This document shows, one piece after another, positions 1 to 12,132 of a stretch of 64,000 bases of DNA; the stretch's first letter is position 1, and the number at the start of each line of letters is the position of its first letter. The notes under the pieces are model-generated. The model was given only the letters and a program-made list of their open reading frames with translations, was not told the origin of the DNA and searched no databases. Both the position numbers and the translations under genes were made by a program. The DNA is taken from the NCBI GenBank assembly GCA_030686995.1, contig CM060693.1, positions 106,937,501 to 107,001,500 of the forward strand, written 5' to 3'. The stretch comes from Artemisia argyi. Its lineage: Eukaryota > Streptophyta > Magnoliopsida > Asterales > Asteraceae.

Positions 1-174
1 TTGACATTGATAACTGATAAAATTTAAATCAATGTGTGTAACAATGTTAAAACTGACTCGATGAGCATTTTCCTCCAAATACCGATTCTGTACCAAAAAA
101 GTATTCATTTTAGCATTGGGTTTTTAAGTATTGGATTGTTTTAGCAGTATGAAAGATTGGTTCGTGAAGCTTAC

Positions 175-1595
175 TTGTTTTTGTTGCTTACATGGTCCCA
201 GTCGTCCCAACCACCGCGGGCGACCACATTATCAAAATAGGTGTACGAGTAGACAATCCGAGAGTATTGACCCATGGCACGACCAACGTACAGTGGTCCA
301 GTACCCGTCACCCTACATCCCACGAAAGCAAAACCACTCTTATCATCCGGTGTTCTTCGGTCGTGTGCTGCTATTGATCCAAATCTCTTTGCTATTGAAT
401 GTAGCTCACAATCCTGTATCACCCTCAACCAAAAATAAAAGAATATATAAATTTTGATGATGTTTAACCAAAGATGCAAATGCAACATTTGGTATGTGTA
501 AATTACCACATTTAAGAAGATTCTTAATTGTGAATTATTACCCTTTTTTGTATTTTGAAAAAATCACTCCTAAGTTCTGAGCTACAATGACAAGACACAC
601 AAAAGACAAATATAAGAAGGAAAAAAACGGCCCTTTTCAGAAAGTGTGCTTGCTCTAGATCTTGTTTGTATTGATATCACAAGATCACATGTCACAACTT
701 ACTATTCTTCTTAAATTTTTAGTACTCATTTTTATTTTAAAATATTTCAAAAAATAATATCGTTCTTGTGCCAAACCAATCAAAAAAGAATTCAGTGGGT
801 GAGAATAATATTTGATTGGTTAAAGAATGTAATAGATCTATTTCTCTAAACTGTGTTGTTTTGTATGTGGACAATAATTTTAAAACCAAGAGAGTATTAA
901 TTTTGTCTGATCCATTAGTAGCTATCTAATGCAAGAAAATGTACCAAAAAATATTGTTAGGATGGAGAGTGTTAATATTAATATAAGATTTGTGATTTGG
1001 CATGTTTAGTATGGTCCTATATAGATGCTTGATGTGGAATTTAAACTTTTGACATGTGATTTACACATTATTCTCACCTGTTGTCACAAAGTCAACTTGA
1101 TAGATATAGTCATAACTCATAACACAATTTACTCTGATAATGAATATACGATTAATGATAAGTAATTAAAGAGTCAAATGTTAGCTAGTTTTCTATGTAG
1201 GAATCATAACAGAAAAAGATGTTTTATATAGAAACATGCTTACTTTGTACATGGAACGACCATTGCCGAAAATGAAATCTATTGAACCCTCGATGTAACA
1301 TTCCTTGAAATAATGACGACCAGCATCATCACATAAAGTATCCTGCGCCCCGTAAAACCCGCATCCTGAGAAATATGCTTTGTCGCCAGATATCCTAAAT
1401 GCAGCCGCTTGCCAACCATGCATTCCGGGCATAGGTGCAGGCGCTGTATTCTGCACAACCATCATTTCTCAGTTTAATAACTTAGGGTGGTGATATCCAC
1501 GCCCTCCCTATTTTTACTAACGAAGCCCTCCCTACAATGTAGGTACTTTTGTGTTTTTTTTTGTTTTTACCCTTTTTTTGTCGTTTTGTGGCGGC

Positions 1596-1637
<42 letters not shown>

Positions 1638-3130
1638 TGTTTAAATAGAAAGGAGTATATGTGTTTAAATACTTTTTTTTTTAAACTTTTACAAAAAATA
1701 CAAAATATTTTTTTTTAAGCTTTTTTTTAAAACTTTTACAAAAAATATAAAATATTTTTTTTTAAAAACTTTTACAAAAAATACAAAATATTTTTTTTTA
1801 AAACTTTTTTTTTAAACTTTTTTTTAAAACTTTACAAAAAATACAAAATATTTTTTTTTTAAACTTTTTTTTTAAACTTTTACAAAAAATACAAAATATT
1901 TTTTTTTAAAACTTTTTTTTTTAAAACTTTTACAAAAAATACAAAATATATTTTTTTTAAACTTTTACAAAAAATACAAAATATTTTTTTTTAAACTTTG
2001 GTATATAATATATTTTTTTAAGTATTTAACAAAATACTTTTTTTTTTTTTTAAGTATTTAACCAAAAAAAAAAAAAAAAAATAATAATAATAATAATAAT
2101 AATAATAAAGGGGGAGCCGCATATGTTGACCAAAAAAGGGGACAAAAAAGTGGGAGGGTGGCAGTAGGTAGGGTGACAGTGGGTAGGGAGGGCAGGAATA
2201 ACACATCCCATAACTTATATGATCAATAAAGTAACAAATTTTACACTAAAACAAATATACGAATTACACTTATTACTTTTCTCCAATTCTATGAATAGAC
2301 TTTAATAGTTCGCACTCGTAAATGTAATAAGTTATCAAACAAATATAATAATCAACCAATATTTAGTGTCACTGATTATAAAAACATTTTCACAACTAGT
2401 TGCGGAGGATACGATGTATATCAATTTGCGGATGCATATTCTTCACAATAAATTCGATCTACACTTTTTATAGGTGTCAGTATATCAATAAAAGTTGGTA
2501 CATTTAGCTAAAACTGTCGTAATGGCGTACCTTAAAGCTAATATTACGGGCAGAGAAGTAGCTGGCATAGATGATAACCGAAGCTGTTTGATAAGTACGC
2601 AGCTGCTGCCCGTCCGGCCCACGGTCACTTGCTCGATCATGCCATTCTATTATCGTCTTCTCACGTCCCTCCCCTTGAAAAGTTATGTATGGTTTACTTG
2701 CCGGAACCACAACCTTTTCTCTGTTGCCATAAACATATAAATGTAACAATTAGCATTTGCGTGCAACCTTTTACACATAATAAACACTAAAGAAACTGTC
2801 GCGTCAATAAACAAAAACAATAACTTGTACTCGATACAAATTTTAGTATATACACGTAAACATTATTATACATATACATTTTTCATGTAAATATTATGCA
2901 TACACGTAAACACCAGCTAATATACGAATCAGGATATTTTTCATGTTATTTGTGGAAACCGAGTCGACAGCCTCCTGAACGGTCGTGTAGTCACCGAGCC
3001 CGTTGATGTCAACTGTGATGTTACGATGACCAGATGGTCCGACCCACTTGTGGCTAGGTGTAGAGGTTGCATTTGACGGTGAAGCATAAAGGAAATATAA
3101 GATTAAGAAGTACAAAATGTTGGCAGCCAT
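175..3130 (-). CDS. Pectinesterase (pectin methylesterase), four exons seen, 3' end beyond the window
   Basis: Secreted enzyme that removes methyl esters from cell-wall homogalacturonan. Exons by splice sites: 3130-2904, 2720-2531, 1450-1244 and 413-175; phases agree. Exon 1 starts with a signal peptide ([15 protein letters not shown]). The exon 1/2 junction rebuilds the family motif GxYxE (GVYVE). Exon 3 holds QAAAF, GAQDTL and DFIFGNG, which carry the catalytic Gln and Asp residues. Exon 4 holds VGRAMGQ, with the conserved Arg but not the LGRPW tryptophan; from family memory this is normal in the PME68-like clade. There is no N-terminal inhibitor domain, so it is the short type. Exon 4 ends at AA|GTAAGC. 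The last exon, about 40-45 codons in relatives, is not in the window. About 287 codons are seen with no stop or frameshift, so the gene is probably functional. Introns 1 and 3 hold nothing recognisable; intron 2 holds a MITE. Confidence 0.9.
1485..2209. mobile_element. MITE in intron 2 of the pectinesterase gene
   Basis: The left end reads GGGTGGTGATATCC and then GCCCTCCCTA. The inverted right end reads GGGATGTGTTATTCC and then GCCCTCCCTA, so there are imperfect terminal inverted repeats of about 29 bases. Both sides carry the direct repeat ATAACTTA (1477-1484 and 2210-2217), an 8-bp target duplication. The length is 725 bp with no coding capacity. An 8-bp duplication fits hAT elements, but the ends are not classic hAT, so the superfamily is left open. 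The interior is nearly all A/T simple repeat. Confidence 0.75.
1590..2108. repeat. A/T-rich tandem repeats and (AAT)n inside the MITE
   Basis: A long T run at about 1590-1636 is followed by roughly eight imperfect copies of a unit like ACTTTTACAAAAAATACAAA separated by T runs, and then (AAT)n at about 2080-2108. The array probably grew by slippage after insertion. Confidence 0.8.
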
Positions 3131-3168
3131 GAAAACAGTAAATGATGAGTTTGTTACGAATGTTGTTG

Positions 3169-3176
3169 TATTTATA
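3169..3176 (-). promoter_or_regulatory. Likely TATA box of the pectinesterase gene
   Basis: TATAAATA on the minus strand lies about 40 bases upstream of the ATG at 3130. Transcription would start near 3140-3145 and leave a very short leader. The position is plausible but only the motif supports it. Confidence 0.4.
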
Positions 3177-3844
3177 ACAAATCACATGTGTTGTGTTATC
3201 TAGGACAACCGATTTTGTGTGGATGTTTGGGGTAGAGGTTAAAAAAACGGTGTTGTTAGCACAATAATTTGCAACGGTCATCTTTTGAGTCTGCTTAACT
3301 TGGCAGCTCGGCTCAGCTTGAGTTAGATTTTTATAAAATTTCTCATGTTTTAACATGCGTGATGTATTTTATTTATGCATAAAAGCAAAAATTGAAAACG
3401 ATATGGCACATTTAACAAGATGAATTATTGGTTAATTAAGTTACATACTAACTTTGTCTTTTTGTAAGTTCTGCTGAGGAGTTGTATCAAAAAGTTTCGA
3501 TAAAAGTTTTGTTGTTTAACTAATGAAATCATCCAAACTTGCCTACCAGTAACATTTATTAGTGCATTATTTTTGTGTCAGTTCAGCACATCCTCAATTA
3601 CACACAAATAACTAAAATATTTTTCCAAAAAAAAAACTAATAACTGTAATTGGTACATGTGAATCTCAATTTTTTCCCTTTTTATTTTTCATTTTATTAT
3701 TATTATTATTATTATTATTAAGAAAAACTGTCAAATATACTAACAATGTAATATATATAACAAAAGGGTTAAATTGCAAAAAAATTAAAAAAAAAAAATA
3801 ATAAAAAAATAAAGAAAAAGAAAAAAAATAAAAAATAAAGAGAA
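3177..3844. other. Upstream region of the pectinesterase gene; microsatellite
   Basis: No gene was recognised. It holds an (ATT)n run at about 3692-3720 and an A-rich tract at about 3776-3838. An open frame on the minus strand around 3054-3356 has no family features and overlaps exon 1, so it is treated as chance. Confidence 0.6.
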
Positions 3845-4072
3845 CTTTTTCTCCATTAGGGTGGCTTCTATCGATTACAAAACGAAACAATGTTACATGT
3901 ATTGTTTGTCGCCTAATGGTGGCAGCTTCCACGTATTTTGTTCGGCAAGAGCGTAATAAAAATGGTATTTGGCGGAAGAGTACATGGAAGGCAAAGGAAT
4001 CCCAAGCACGTGTCAAAGATTGTGGTTGATATGGTTAGACTTAAACTTGCTTCAAAAAGAAAGCTTGGGTAG
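3845..4072 (+). pseudogene. 3' scrap of a LINE (RT C-terminal region)
   Basis: From 3910 the frame reads AASTYFVRQERN. After a one-base frameshift near 3955 it reads MVFGG and then VDMVRLKLASKRKLG, ending at a TAG (4070-4072). This is the usual last part of plant L1-type LINE proteins (the YxxWQERN and VRLKLAS motifs), also seen in the LINEs at 29.2-32.5 kb and 35.3-46.4 kb. Everything upstream is missing. Confidence 0.6.
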
Positions 4073-5273
4073 ATAATATGCGTAGAGCTTGGAAGATCTC
4101 GATGTTGTGGTCGGTTTGAAGTTTAGAGGGCATTTTTTTGTATTGCGTTTTTTGTTTAGTGTCCCCTAGGTTTCTTTTATGTTGTGGTCGTTATGCTTTG
4201 AGTATGCTCAAAGTAAATAATCTATTTTTTAGGTATTAAGTGTGGCTCATTACCACCTGAAACTCATTTCATTCGCTAATGACATTAATATATTCTCTGG
4301 TAGAATCCTTTTACAGAAAAAAATGTTATTATATGCAGGGTGGGCACTTGAAATAGTTGAAAGGATTCTTAGAGTTCTTCATGCCACCTGAAGTAGCACT
4401 TAAAAAAGCTTTCATGTAGAATTTGTGACTCTGCATTAACTTGACACGATGCTCCGATGGCAACGTGTCAGGAATACATCAAAAGAAGCTTGCAAAAGAT
4501 AATCTAAGTGTTATCTCAAAAACAATATTCTAGTTTTGGGTTAAGTATGTGTTGGCTTAAAATTGCGTTTTGCGATCCGATGCGCTAAAGGTCCCAAAAG
4601 CCAATGCGTGATGCGTGATGCGAATGCGAGCGCAATTTAGACGCATTGCGTTTAGTATTAAAAAAAAAGCACGAAATTACGTAGTATATTCTTTCAAGTA
4701 CCACGTAAATGCAATAAACTCACGAAATAAGTTACTAGGATATTGAAATTAGGCCAATAATTCATTTGTAAAATAAATAATTTGAAAACGCAAGATACTA
4801 TATTTTCGTTATTATGTTTTATTTGTACGTCTTTTAACAAGTTCTATCTTTAAAATCCCTTTTAAATACTTGGATCACTTTTATATGGTTTCTTTTTTAC
4901 AAAAATGACCTAAATTCTAGATTGCGACAATTGCGGCCATTGCTAGCATTAGACAAATGCGGTAAATTGCGGTCTAATGCAAATGCAATTTAGGATGCCC
5001 TTGCATTAGGCCCCATAATACGAAATTTCATATACAATGCAACGATGCGTGCAATTTGCGCAATGATGCGCGCATTGTACATAAATTGTACTTATGTAAA
5101 CTTTTTAGCTAAATATGTATTCTAAGCGTTGACACAACACGCCACATGCGGGTAAGAAAAACTCGTTGTTTTACAAAGACCAAATTGCAATTAAAATTTG
5201 TTTTTTATTGGCATTAGCAAGCTTAATTTTGAAATCGGATGCTTCTATTGGTCAGTCAAACATGTTTTTTCAA
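4073..5273. other. Intergenic; two clusters rich in ATGCG/ATTGCG
   Basis: No gene recognised. Around 4558-4652 and 4920-5085 the words ATGCG, ATTGCG and their complements recur many times in an otherwise AT-rich stretch, with about 270 bases of plain AT-rich DNA between. They could be the ends of a decayed DNA transposon, but I could not align convincing inverted repeats. Confidence 0.45.
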
Positions 5274-8157
5274 AGGTAAAAGTCAAAAATGATAAACAAG
5301 TTTTCTCATATGTACCAATATGATAAACATGGTCATTTATGTACCAATCTGGTAAACCAAAGTTGAAATTATGTACAATAATGGGTAATTCTTCATATCT
5401 TACATTTGCATCGTTAGTCCTTCATACTAACGGCCGTTAGTTCAGTTAGCTAAGTCCAATTGCAAAGTGGCAATGCTAGTCCTTTACAATAACGGTCATT
5501 TGCAACGTTAGACCTTTATACCAACGATCGTTGCAAAAATTGACACGTTAGTCCTATATACCAAAGATCGTTTGCAACATTAGTTCGAAAAAATAATCTA
5601 AAACAAAAATTTCTGAAAAAAATCAAAAAAGAATTCTAAAATAACTTTATTTGTCGAACAACTTTTTTTCTGAAAAAAAAAATCAAAACTTTTTTTTTAA
5701 ATCTATTTTTTTTCTAAAACAATATTTCTAAAAAAAGCTTTTTTTGTCGAAAAACTTTTTTTCCAAAAAAAAAATTCGAAATTCTTTTTTAGAAAAAAAA
5801 AATTCTAAAACAGACAATTTTTTCTAAAAAAATTTTCAAAAAAAATTATAAAATAACTTTATTTGTCGAAAAAAAAAATTCCGAAAAAAAAATACAAAAT
5901 TTTTTTTAGAAAAAAAACTCAATTTTTTTTTTCTAAAATAGTTTTTTGTCGAAAAACTTTTTTTTCCGAAAAAAATAATTCAAAATTCTTTTTAAAAAAA
6001 ATTCAAAAAAACTTTTTTTTTCTAAAACAAAAATTCGAATTATTTATTTCGAAAAGAAAGTTTTTCGAAAATAAAACTTTTTTTAGAATTTTTTTTGATT
6101 TTTTTTAGAAATTTTTATTTTAGATTTTTTCCGAACTAATGTTGCAAATGATCTTTTTTTTTTTGGGTAAAGGGGAGTAATCCTGCACCCGGTAAAATAC
6201 ATTAATAAAAAACGTTTAAGTACAATGGAAGAGAGTGAGTCTCTCATCGAAGTCCCTAAGGACACCACCACTACCACTATATAAGAATGACAGGCCATTC
6301 TTATAACTACCAGATCTAAATACAACTAACGATGACTAGCAATAAAAACACAATACATCACAACTCAAATAAAATTGAAGTCTTCTTAGTCATCCTAGCG
6401 ATCCAGATCATAAACATGCGAACATCCAGCTTCAACCAATTGCGTCTTCTATTAGTATTATGCAAAGCATAATCTAATAACCTAATAAGAGTGACTTCCG
6501 TAGCAAATAAATTTGAAGCATAAACATGGTCTAACGACCCAACCTCTAGCATATCCGAGCTTGAACCAATCTTCCAACAAATCCGAGTGACACACAAGAA
6601 GACTACCATGATCAAGTCAATGCAAATTACCATAGCAAATGCTAACCCACAAAACATATGAACCAGCAAACTGATCATGCAATTGCGAATAGAATCAACA
6701 AAGGTACCAAATCATATACCATCATGTAGGAGTGATAGCCCAACGTATACAAAAAGGATGCACATCATCATGACCAGCAAGTAACATATCATATCAATAA
6801 CATCATCTTAAATCCATAAGCAGCAACATAGGGATCAAGATGAATCAACCAAGGGTTTCCAGTACCGATCACAAATCCAAAGAATACACATTGATAATTG
6901 ATCTTGTGAAAGGAGAAGAATATTAGCATGGTACGAATAAAATCAGCATCCATAACAACGAACAAACGAACCAGAATTGCCAATATGGATAATAATAAAC
7001 CCTACTTCCATCATCATCATCACCACAGCAATAGCAAATTAAAACCATGTGTACCCAAATTGCATGGCAACGATGAACAACTAATAACACAACTAGGGTT
7101 ACAAAACCCTAACATGCATAATGAAACTCCATTGACGATCTGCAAACACCAATCCACACAAGGAATACGTTGAAAGATCCACGCATAAAGGATTAACCCT
7201 TACTTCCATGATCGTTAAAAAGATCCTAGAAGTTAGGGTTTCATGTATAACAAATCGACAAGCATCCAATGAATGAAACGCATAGGATTAAAAAACCCTA
7301 ACATTCATATAACCACGATCTCTCTCAAACCCACGAACACATCAACGACTCCGTTAGGACCAACCAGTAACACAAACCCTAATAGGGCTACTTCCAATAC
7401 GATAGTAAGAAAACCAAAAGGTTTCCCGTAAGACGTTTAAAGATCCAGATGCCAGCAATTGGATAAAAATAAAACCATAAAAAGTTTTATAATCAGTAAG
7501 CGCATAACCAAAAACCCATAGGCAACCCAAGAAAAACGAAACCCTAATTGGATTTCGAATGAACAATGATAGGCAAAAAAGAATCGACCGTATATAAAAT
7601 CGATTAATGAAGAACCGACTATAGAATTAAGATATCAGGATCGATTAACAAAACCCTAAAAAATTAGGGTATCGAATATGGTGAACGATTAAGGATAGAT
7701 CACGAGAAAACAACCCCTCCCCAACCCTAACAAATCCAATCAACACGTTGTATTCAGTTAATCCAAAAACAGATTAAAGAAAAACGTATGAGATAGAAAA
7801 AATTATGGCCGGATTTTTGTTAGGGAGGGGAGGCAGGAGTCGCCCACCCAACGTGATCTTTGGTATAAAGGACTAACGTGGCAATTGTTGCAACGATCGT
7901 TGGTGTAAAGACCGAATGCTGCTAACGACAGTTAGTGAAAAGGACCAACATTGCCACTTTGCAATTGGACTTAGCTAATTGAACTAACGATCGTTATTAT
8001 AAAGAACTAATGATGCAAATGTAAGAGATGAAGATATAAAGAATTACTCATTATTGTACATAATTTCAGCTTTGGTTTTGCATATTAGTACCTAAATGAC
8101 CATGTTTATTATATTGGTACATATGAGAAAGCTTGTTTATATTTTTGACTTTTACCC
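5274..8157. mobile_element. Long-TIR Mutator-like (fold-back) element
   Basis: The left arm (5274 to about 5629) and the inverted right arm (8157 back to 7854, then 6156 to about 6095) match over some 350 bases, including GGTAAAAGTCAAAAAT and GTACAATAATGRGTAATTCT. The right arm is split by retroposon copy A. Without that insert the element is about 1.2 kb, almost all inverted repeat, with an A/T-rich core and no transposase. Both flanks contain TTTTTTCAA next to or 2 bases from the ends, consistent with a 9-bp Mutator-type duplication in a slippery T run. A non-autonomous MULE is the best call. Confidence 0.75.
6157..7853 (-). mobile_element. LINE-tailed non-coding retroposon, copy A
   Basis: It lies on the minus strand and its 3' end reads TTTACCC followed by poly-A (T run from 6157). 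The flanks share TGATCTTT (6149-6156 and 7854-7861). It sits inside the right arm of the Mutator-like element, and the left arm shows the uninterrupted site. The 3' part carries the hairpin at 6280-6305 (stem TATAAGAATG) and a GTCCTTAGGGAC-like block shared with copies B-E. The 5' end has the GGGCGA and ATCCGGCC blocks shared with B-D. No ORF is credible. Confidence 0.75.
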
Positions 8158-8197
8158 TTTTTTTTCAATTAAGTTTCAAATGATCGCTTTCTTTTAG

Positions 8198-8338
8198 AAA
8201 ATTGATTCGCACACTCAAAAAATTGATTGGGACACTCAATGTACAAACAGTTAAAGCAGTTTATATTTACAGTACAATTGTTTAATGCACTACTTGAAGT
8301 ATCCCAATCAAATATGAGAGTGTGCAAATCACCTCCCT
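8198..8338. mobile_element. Short fold-back element (MITE-like)
   Basis: GATTCGCACACTC and ATTGATTGGGACAC on the left are repeated inverted on the right (GTATCCCAATCAAAT, then GAGTGTGCAAATC), around a core of about 60 bases. The total is about 140 bp. No clear target duplication was found, and the outer left end looks eroded. Confidence 0.5.
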
Positions 8339-9119
8339 TTCCTTTATGATATTAAAGATTGTTGTAATAATTAGTATATGATTGCTTAAAACTAATACAG
8401 TAATTTGTAACTGTACCTACATTTGTTTGGCAACTTATAGTGTTATACTATAAAATCATATTCGTATACAGTCAACTAACGAGACCCAAACTATGACCAA
8501 AAGTGACAGAAATTTGGTACTTAAGGACTAATAATAAGCTGAAAAATAACTGACTTAGACCTTGAAAAGTCAAAACAAAAGTCAAAACTGGGGTTGGCAT
8601 GTTAGTATGTATTCCATAATAAATTAATAATCAAACTAGCGGCTCACTGGCTTGGGCGCTTGGCTGAGCCAGTTTATTAGATTAACAATTTTATTTTATT
8701 TTTTTTACATTTATTATATTTTATGTATAGTATATGCCATCCTTAGCCCATACTGTTACAGGACCATTAACATGGGACCCTTTTGAGTGTTATGGAATTC
8801 GAACGTTAGAACCAGAAAACATTTGCCCTCCAAATTCTTCTACTATTTCTTCTTTATTCTTTATTTGATATCATAAATATATATCTGAATAAAAGTAGAA
8901 CTTTCATTGTATGTTGAGTAATTTGTTGAAAACATAACGTTAAAAATGATAAAACGGAGTAATTGCTTGTGATGATGAATAAATGAAACTCGGTATACAA
9001 ATTAGTTTGGTTAGCATAGAACAGCAACAATTATTTATATGGAAAGAAGTCCCAAAGTGAAAAGTATTAAGGGTTCGGTTGTTTGTTTATGGGTTTAAGC
9101 CCGTTAAGAGGAGAAGGAA
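8339..9119. other. Intergenic, nothing recognised
   Basis: AT-rich sequence without ORFs, repeats or element ends that I can name. Confidence 0.5.
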
Positions 9120-9292
9120 TTTTACGGGACGTTACAGTTTGTACGAAACAATTCATTTTCTTCATCATCATTACCTACATACAAATGAGTCTCTAGATTT
9201 CCTTCGGATCATAAACTCGTTTATCTATCTCAACCATCTCTCTTACTTTTAAACTAAATCTCGGGACGAGATTTTCTCTTAGGAGGTGAGAC
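9120..9292 (+). mobile_element. 3' internal remnant of a Tekay-type Gypsy element with polypurine tract
   Basis: Directly before the LTR is a CTCGGGACGAGATTTTCTC block and then the purine tract AGGAGGTGAGAC (9281-9292). From family memory this arrangement is typical of the internal 3' end of plant chromoviruses of the Tekay/Del group. No pol sequence precedes it, so the body was deleted or truncated. The left limit is approximate. Confidence 0.55.
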
Positions 9293-9969
9293 TGTAACAA
9301 CCCGTACTTTTCATCAAGGTAATTATCTTTATGATATTCATTTTCACGGGTAAAATTTTTGCTTTATTCCCTTCCCACTATATAAAGTAACTTACATAGC
9401 CCACTAGACGTCTCACGCAACTACCAATGCCAAATATCTCTAAGGTTACATCTTGTAAACCTCCTAGTATGTCAAGACTAAGTTTCAAATATTATTTTAT
9501 CAAGTATTCTAAACCTTACCATTTCTTTTGTACAAGCTACAACCACTTAAGACATGATTCCTAAACCTTAATCTTAGTCTCTAATCACCTTATAAACCCT
9601 AATATAGGTACTAAACACTAATCTATACCCTAATCCTAAACTTAGCCTAAACCTAGAATTAAGCCTAAAAACTAATTAAACTAAGCACCCTAGCACCTCC
9701 ATAGATTAAGCAACCTACAAGGCAGCTTAATAAGCTACTTATCATCACCAAGCACCCACCCTAGTACCTCCATTGTAGCTTTGTCACCTACTTGTCACCA
9801 CCACCTTTGACTTTTACCACCACACAGCGCAATAACCACCACAAACACCCTACCACCACCCCTATGGCCACCCTATCTCCTCCTAGTCACGTAGCAGCCT
9901 TCCTTAGTCACCCCTATTATACATTGGCCATCACTCCACGTTTTCTTTGCATAGAGGGCGAATGAGCCC

Positions 9970-9977
9970 TATATAAG
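9970..9977 (+). promoter_or_regulatory. LTR TATA box
   Basis: TATATAAG in a GC-richer context (GCCCTATATAAGGGC) followed by pyrimidine-rich sequence, a typical LTR core promoter layout. It marks the U3/R side of the LTR and shows the plus orientation. Confidence 0.55.
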
Positions 9978-11183
9978 GGCGTATACCCATTGCATTTCAA
10001 AACCTTCCTTCCCCACTTCTCCTCTTCAAATTTTTGAGTCCTAGCAGTAGATAAGAGTCCGTAGGAAGCCAAGAAGCCAAGAGCACCATCCCCAAAGCCC
10101 TCTCCTAGTCGTTACCTTGTCGAAAAAACCCTAAACACCCCTAACGACCCACTTTTGGTCACGTAACCCTCTATACTAGTTCAATAAGCTTTATTACTGT
10201 TATATGATAGTTATAAGATGTATTAGATTCTATTAGAATGCTTGTGTAAGCTTTGATCCTTTTAACCTAGGCGTTTCCTTTTTAAAACCCGAATTTCACA
10301 TTTTCTTGATATTATGCTCATAAACTCTTATCATAAGCTATAAACTAGTTAAAGTTACTTATATAAGCTTATACTAATAAGCCATAAGCTTTAAAACTCT
10401 TTTGTTTCATAAAAATGTACTTTGCATGGTTTTTGGACTAGTTTTGCAAAGTTTTCTATGGAAAGGGGTATGTATTGTAACTTTTGGAAACTATTAAGTT
10501 TATGGGCTGTTTTTGCCATAACTTTAAAGTTATAAGTATAAGGACCTATTTTGTAAAGTTTTAAAGTCTAAGGACTAGTATAAATAGTTATTATGTAAAG
10601 GACTAGTTTCGTAAAAGTTTATAACTCAAGGTTATATCTTGCCAAATTACAAACTTGAGGATATAAATGAAATATTTTCATATAAACAAAAACCCTATCT
10701 TTTTATTTAACAACATATCACAATACTAGGGAGCATCATGTAAGCGGTTTCATTTGGGTATTCGTTTTGATGAGTTTGATGGGTTTACGAGTTAAAGTGC
10801 CCTGGCTCCTCAAACGTTTATTACACGACCTCTGAATTATGATGGCCCAAACGGTGTTATGTTATATCTAAATCTAGTGAATCTAAGAAGCATACAGCTG
10901 AGAAACTAAGTATTGAAACATAAACAAACCAACTAAGACTTGACATCACACTGCACCATGTTGCGTTCATAGCCTCAATCAGATTTCCATAAACTAAGGC
11001 GCGTTCATAGCCTCAGTTTTTAAATCCTTTTCTTAAACCCGTTAGGGGGATACATGCTTTCTCTTTAAACTCGAATACAACTATCTTCCACTATTTCCCA
11101 AATTTTATGAATCATTAGTCACTTGCGAGTGAACTCAAATATAGCGAATAGATCTATTTGGAGTGTGACTACTCCCGTTGGTT

Positions 11184-11494
11184 ATGTTATGCAAGTTCAG
11201 GTTCTATGTGGATGGGATCACATGGAAGATTGATGGAAGTTCTACGATGGCTATGTTATTGGTGCTACCTTAGTGAATCATGTGTTAATTCCTATTTTTA
11301 TTCACTTGTATAGTCATTGTAGGTGGTAAGTTGTGTTATGTAAGTTATAAGAATGGCATGTCCTTCTTATATGAGAGTCTGTAAGTGTCCTAAGGGACTG
11401 AGATGAGAGACTCACTCTTATCCATTGTACTTCAATGTTTTTGGTTAATATATTTTACCAGGGTGCAGGATTACTCCCCTTTACCCAAAAAAAA
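11184..11494 (+). mobile_element. LINE-tailed non-coding retroposon, copy E, 5'-truncated
   Basis: It is flanked by a 17-bp target duplication GACTACTCCYGTTGGTT (11167-11183 and 11495-11511) and ends CCCTTTACCC with a short poly-A. It contains the hairpin at 11346-11371 and the TGTCCTAAGGGAC block. A long target duplication, a 5' truncation and a poly-A tail are the signature of target-primed reverse transcription. It is inserted in the Tekay-type LTR. Confidence 0.85.
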
Positions 11495-12122
11495 GACTAC
11501 TCCTGTTGGTTTGCCCTTTCCGGGCACCAATTAGCACTATATTTGAGAACAATAGGTAACCTTGGCAAGATACCTCCCCAAGAGGACTTAGTTCCTCAAA
11601 TATCACTAAGGTGATCGCCATGTTAACGTGTTGGTGTCATGAGCTTAGACGCAATAACACTGTACTATATTGGTCATACAGTGCTCCAACCCCTGTTTTC
11701 CTTGATTGGTGTAACAACTAAACCCACCCGAACTTGTATTCAAACCACTATAAACTAAAACCTATGAATGTCACTCAACCTTTGTGTTGACCTATTTAAG
11801 CATGTATCCTAGGTAATTGAGCAACTTACGGCACGGAGTGGCACTGGACTTGAAGGACTTTCAACCTGTTATCATTCAAACTCTATGTTTCACATAGATT
11901 TTGGGACCTCCTTTGTAAAACTCTAATATTTTAATGAATGATAACATTATTTTCTAAAACATCTCTTTTTGAGTCGTTTTCTATGATTGTGACTGTGTAT
12001 CATGAAGAAATACTCCAAATTTAGCTTCCGCTGCTATCTGTGAAAATAGGGGTGTTACCGAAAAATGGGGTTGCGAGAGCAAACAGCAAAGAAAGTGCAA
12101 GGTCAAATCAACTCGAAAGATT

Positions 12123-12132
12123 AACCCCCAGA
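12123..12132 (-). promoter_or_regulatory. Polypurine tract of the Athila element
   Basis: TCTGGGGGTT on the minus strand, just after CATTGAGGACAATGTTTCA, a context common upstream of the 3' LTR in Athila-like elements. It primes plus-strand DNA synthesis. Confidence 0.55.

Larger units (their letters stand above)
9293..12059 (+). mobile_element. 3' LTR of a Tekay-type Gypsy element
   Basis: It starts TGTAACAACCC directly after a polypurine tract and ends GGGGTGTTAC(C), the expected inverted end pair with the final base changed. A promoter-like TATATAAG lies about 680 bases in. The text near the right end (CCTATGAATGTCAC, TGTTGACCTATTTAAGCAT) resembles the solo LTR at 15155-17678, so both belong to one lineage. 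It is 2767 bp including retroposon copy E (about 330 bp with its duplication). It abuts the 3' end of the Athila element. Confidence 0.65.

Noticed and set aside
131..457. Plus-strand frames at the left edge
   Set aside because: Antisense shadows of pectinesterase exon 4.
5863..6108. Lys/Phe-rich frame
   Set aside because: A translation of A/T runs in the core of a fold-back element.
6157..7853. AACCCTAA words in the retroposon copies read as interstitial telomere repeats
   Set aside because: The words are scattered single copies, not tandem arrays, and recur at homologous places in copies B-D.
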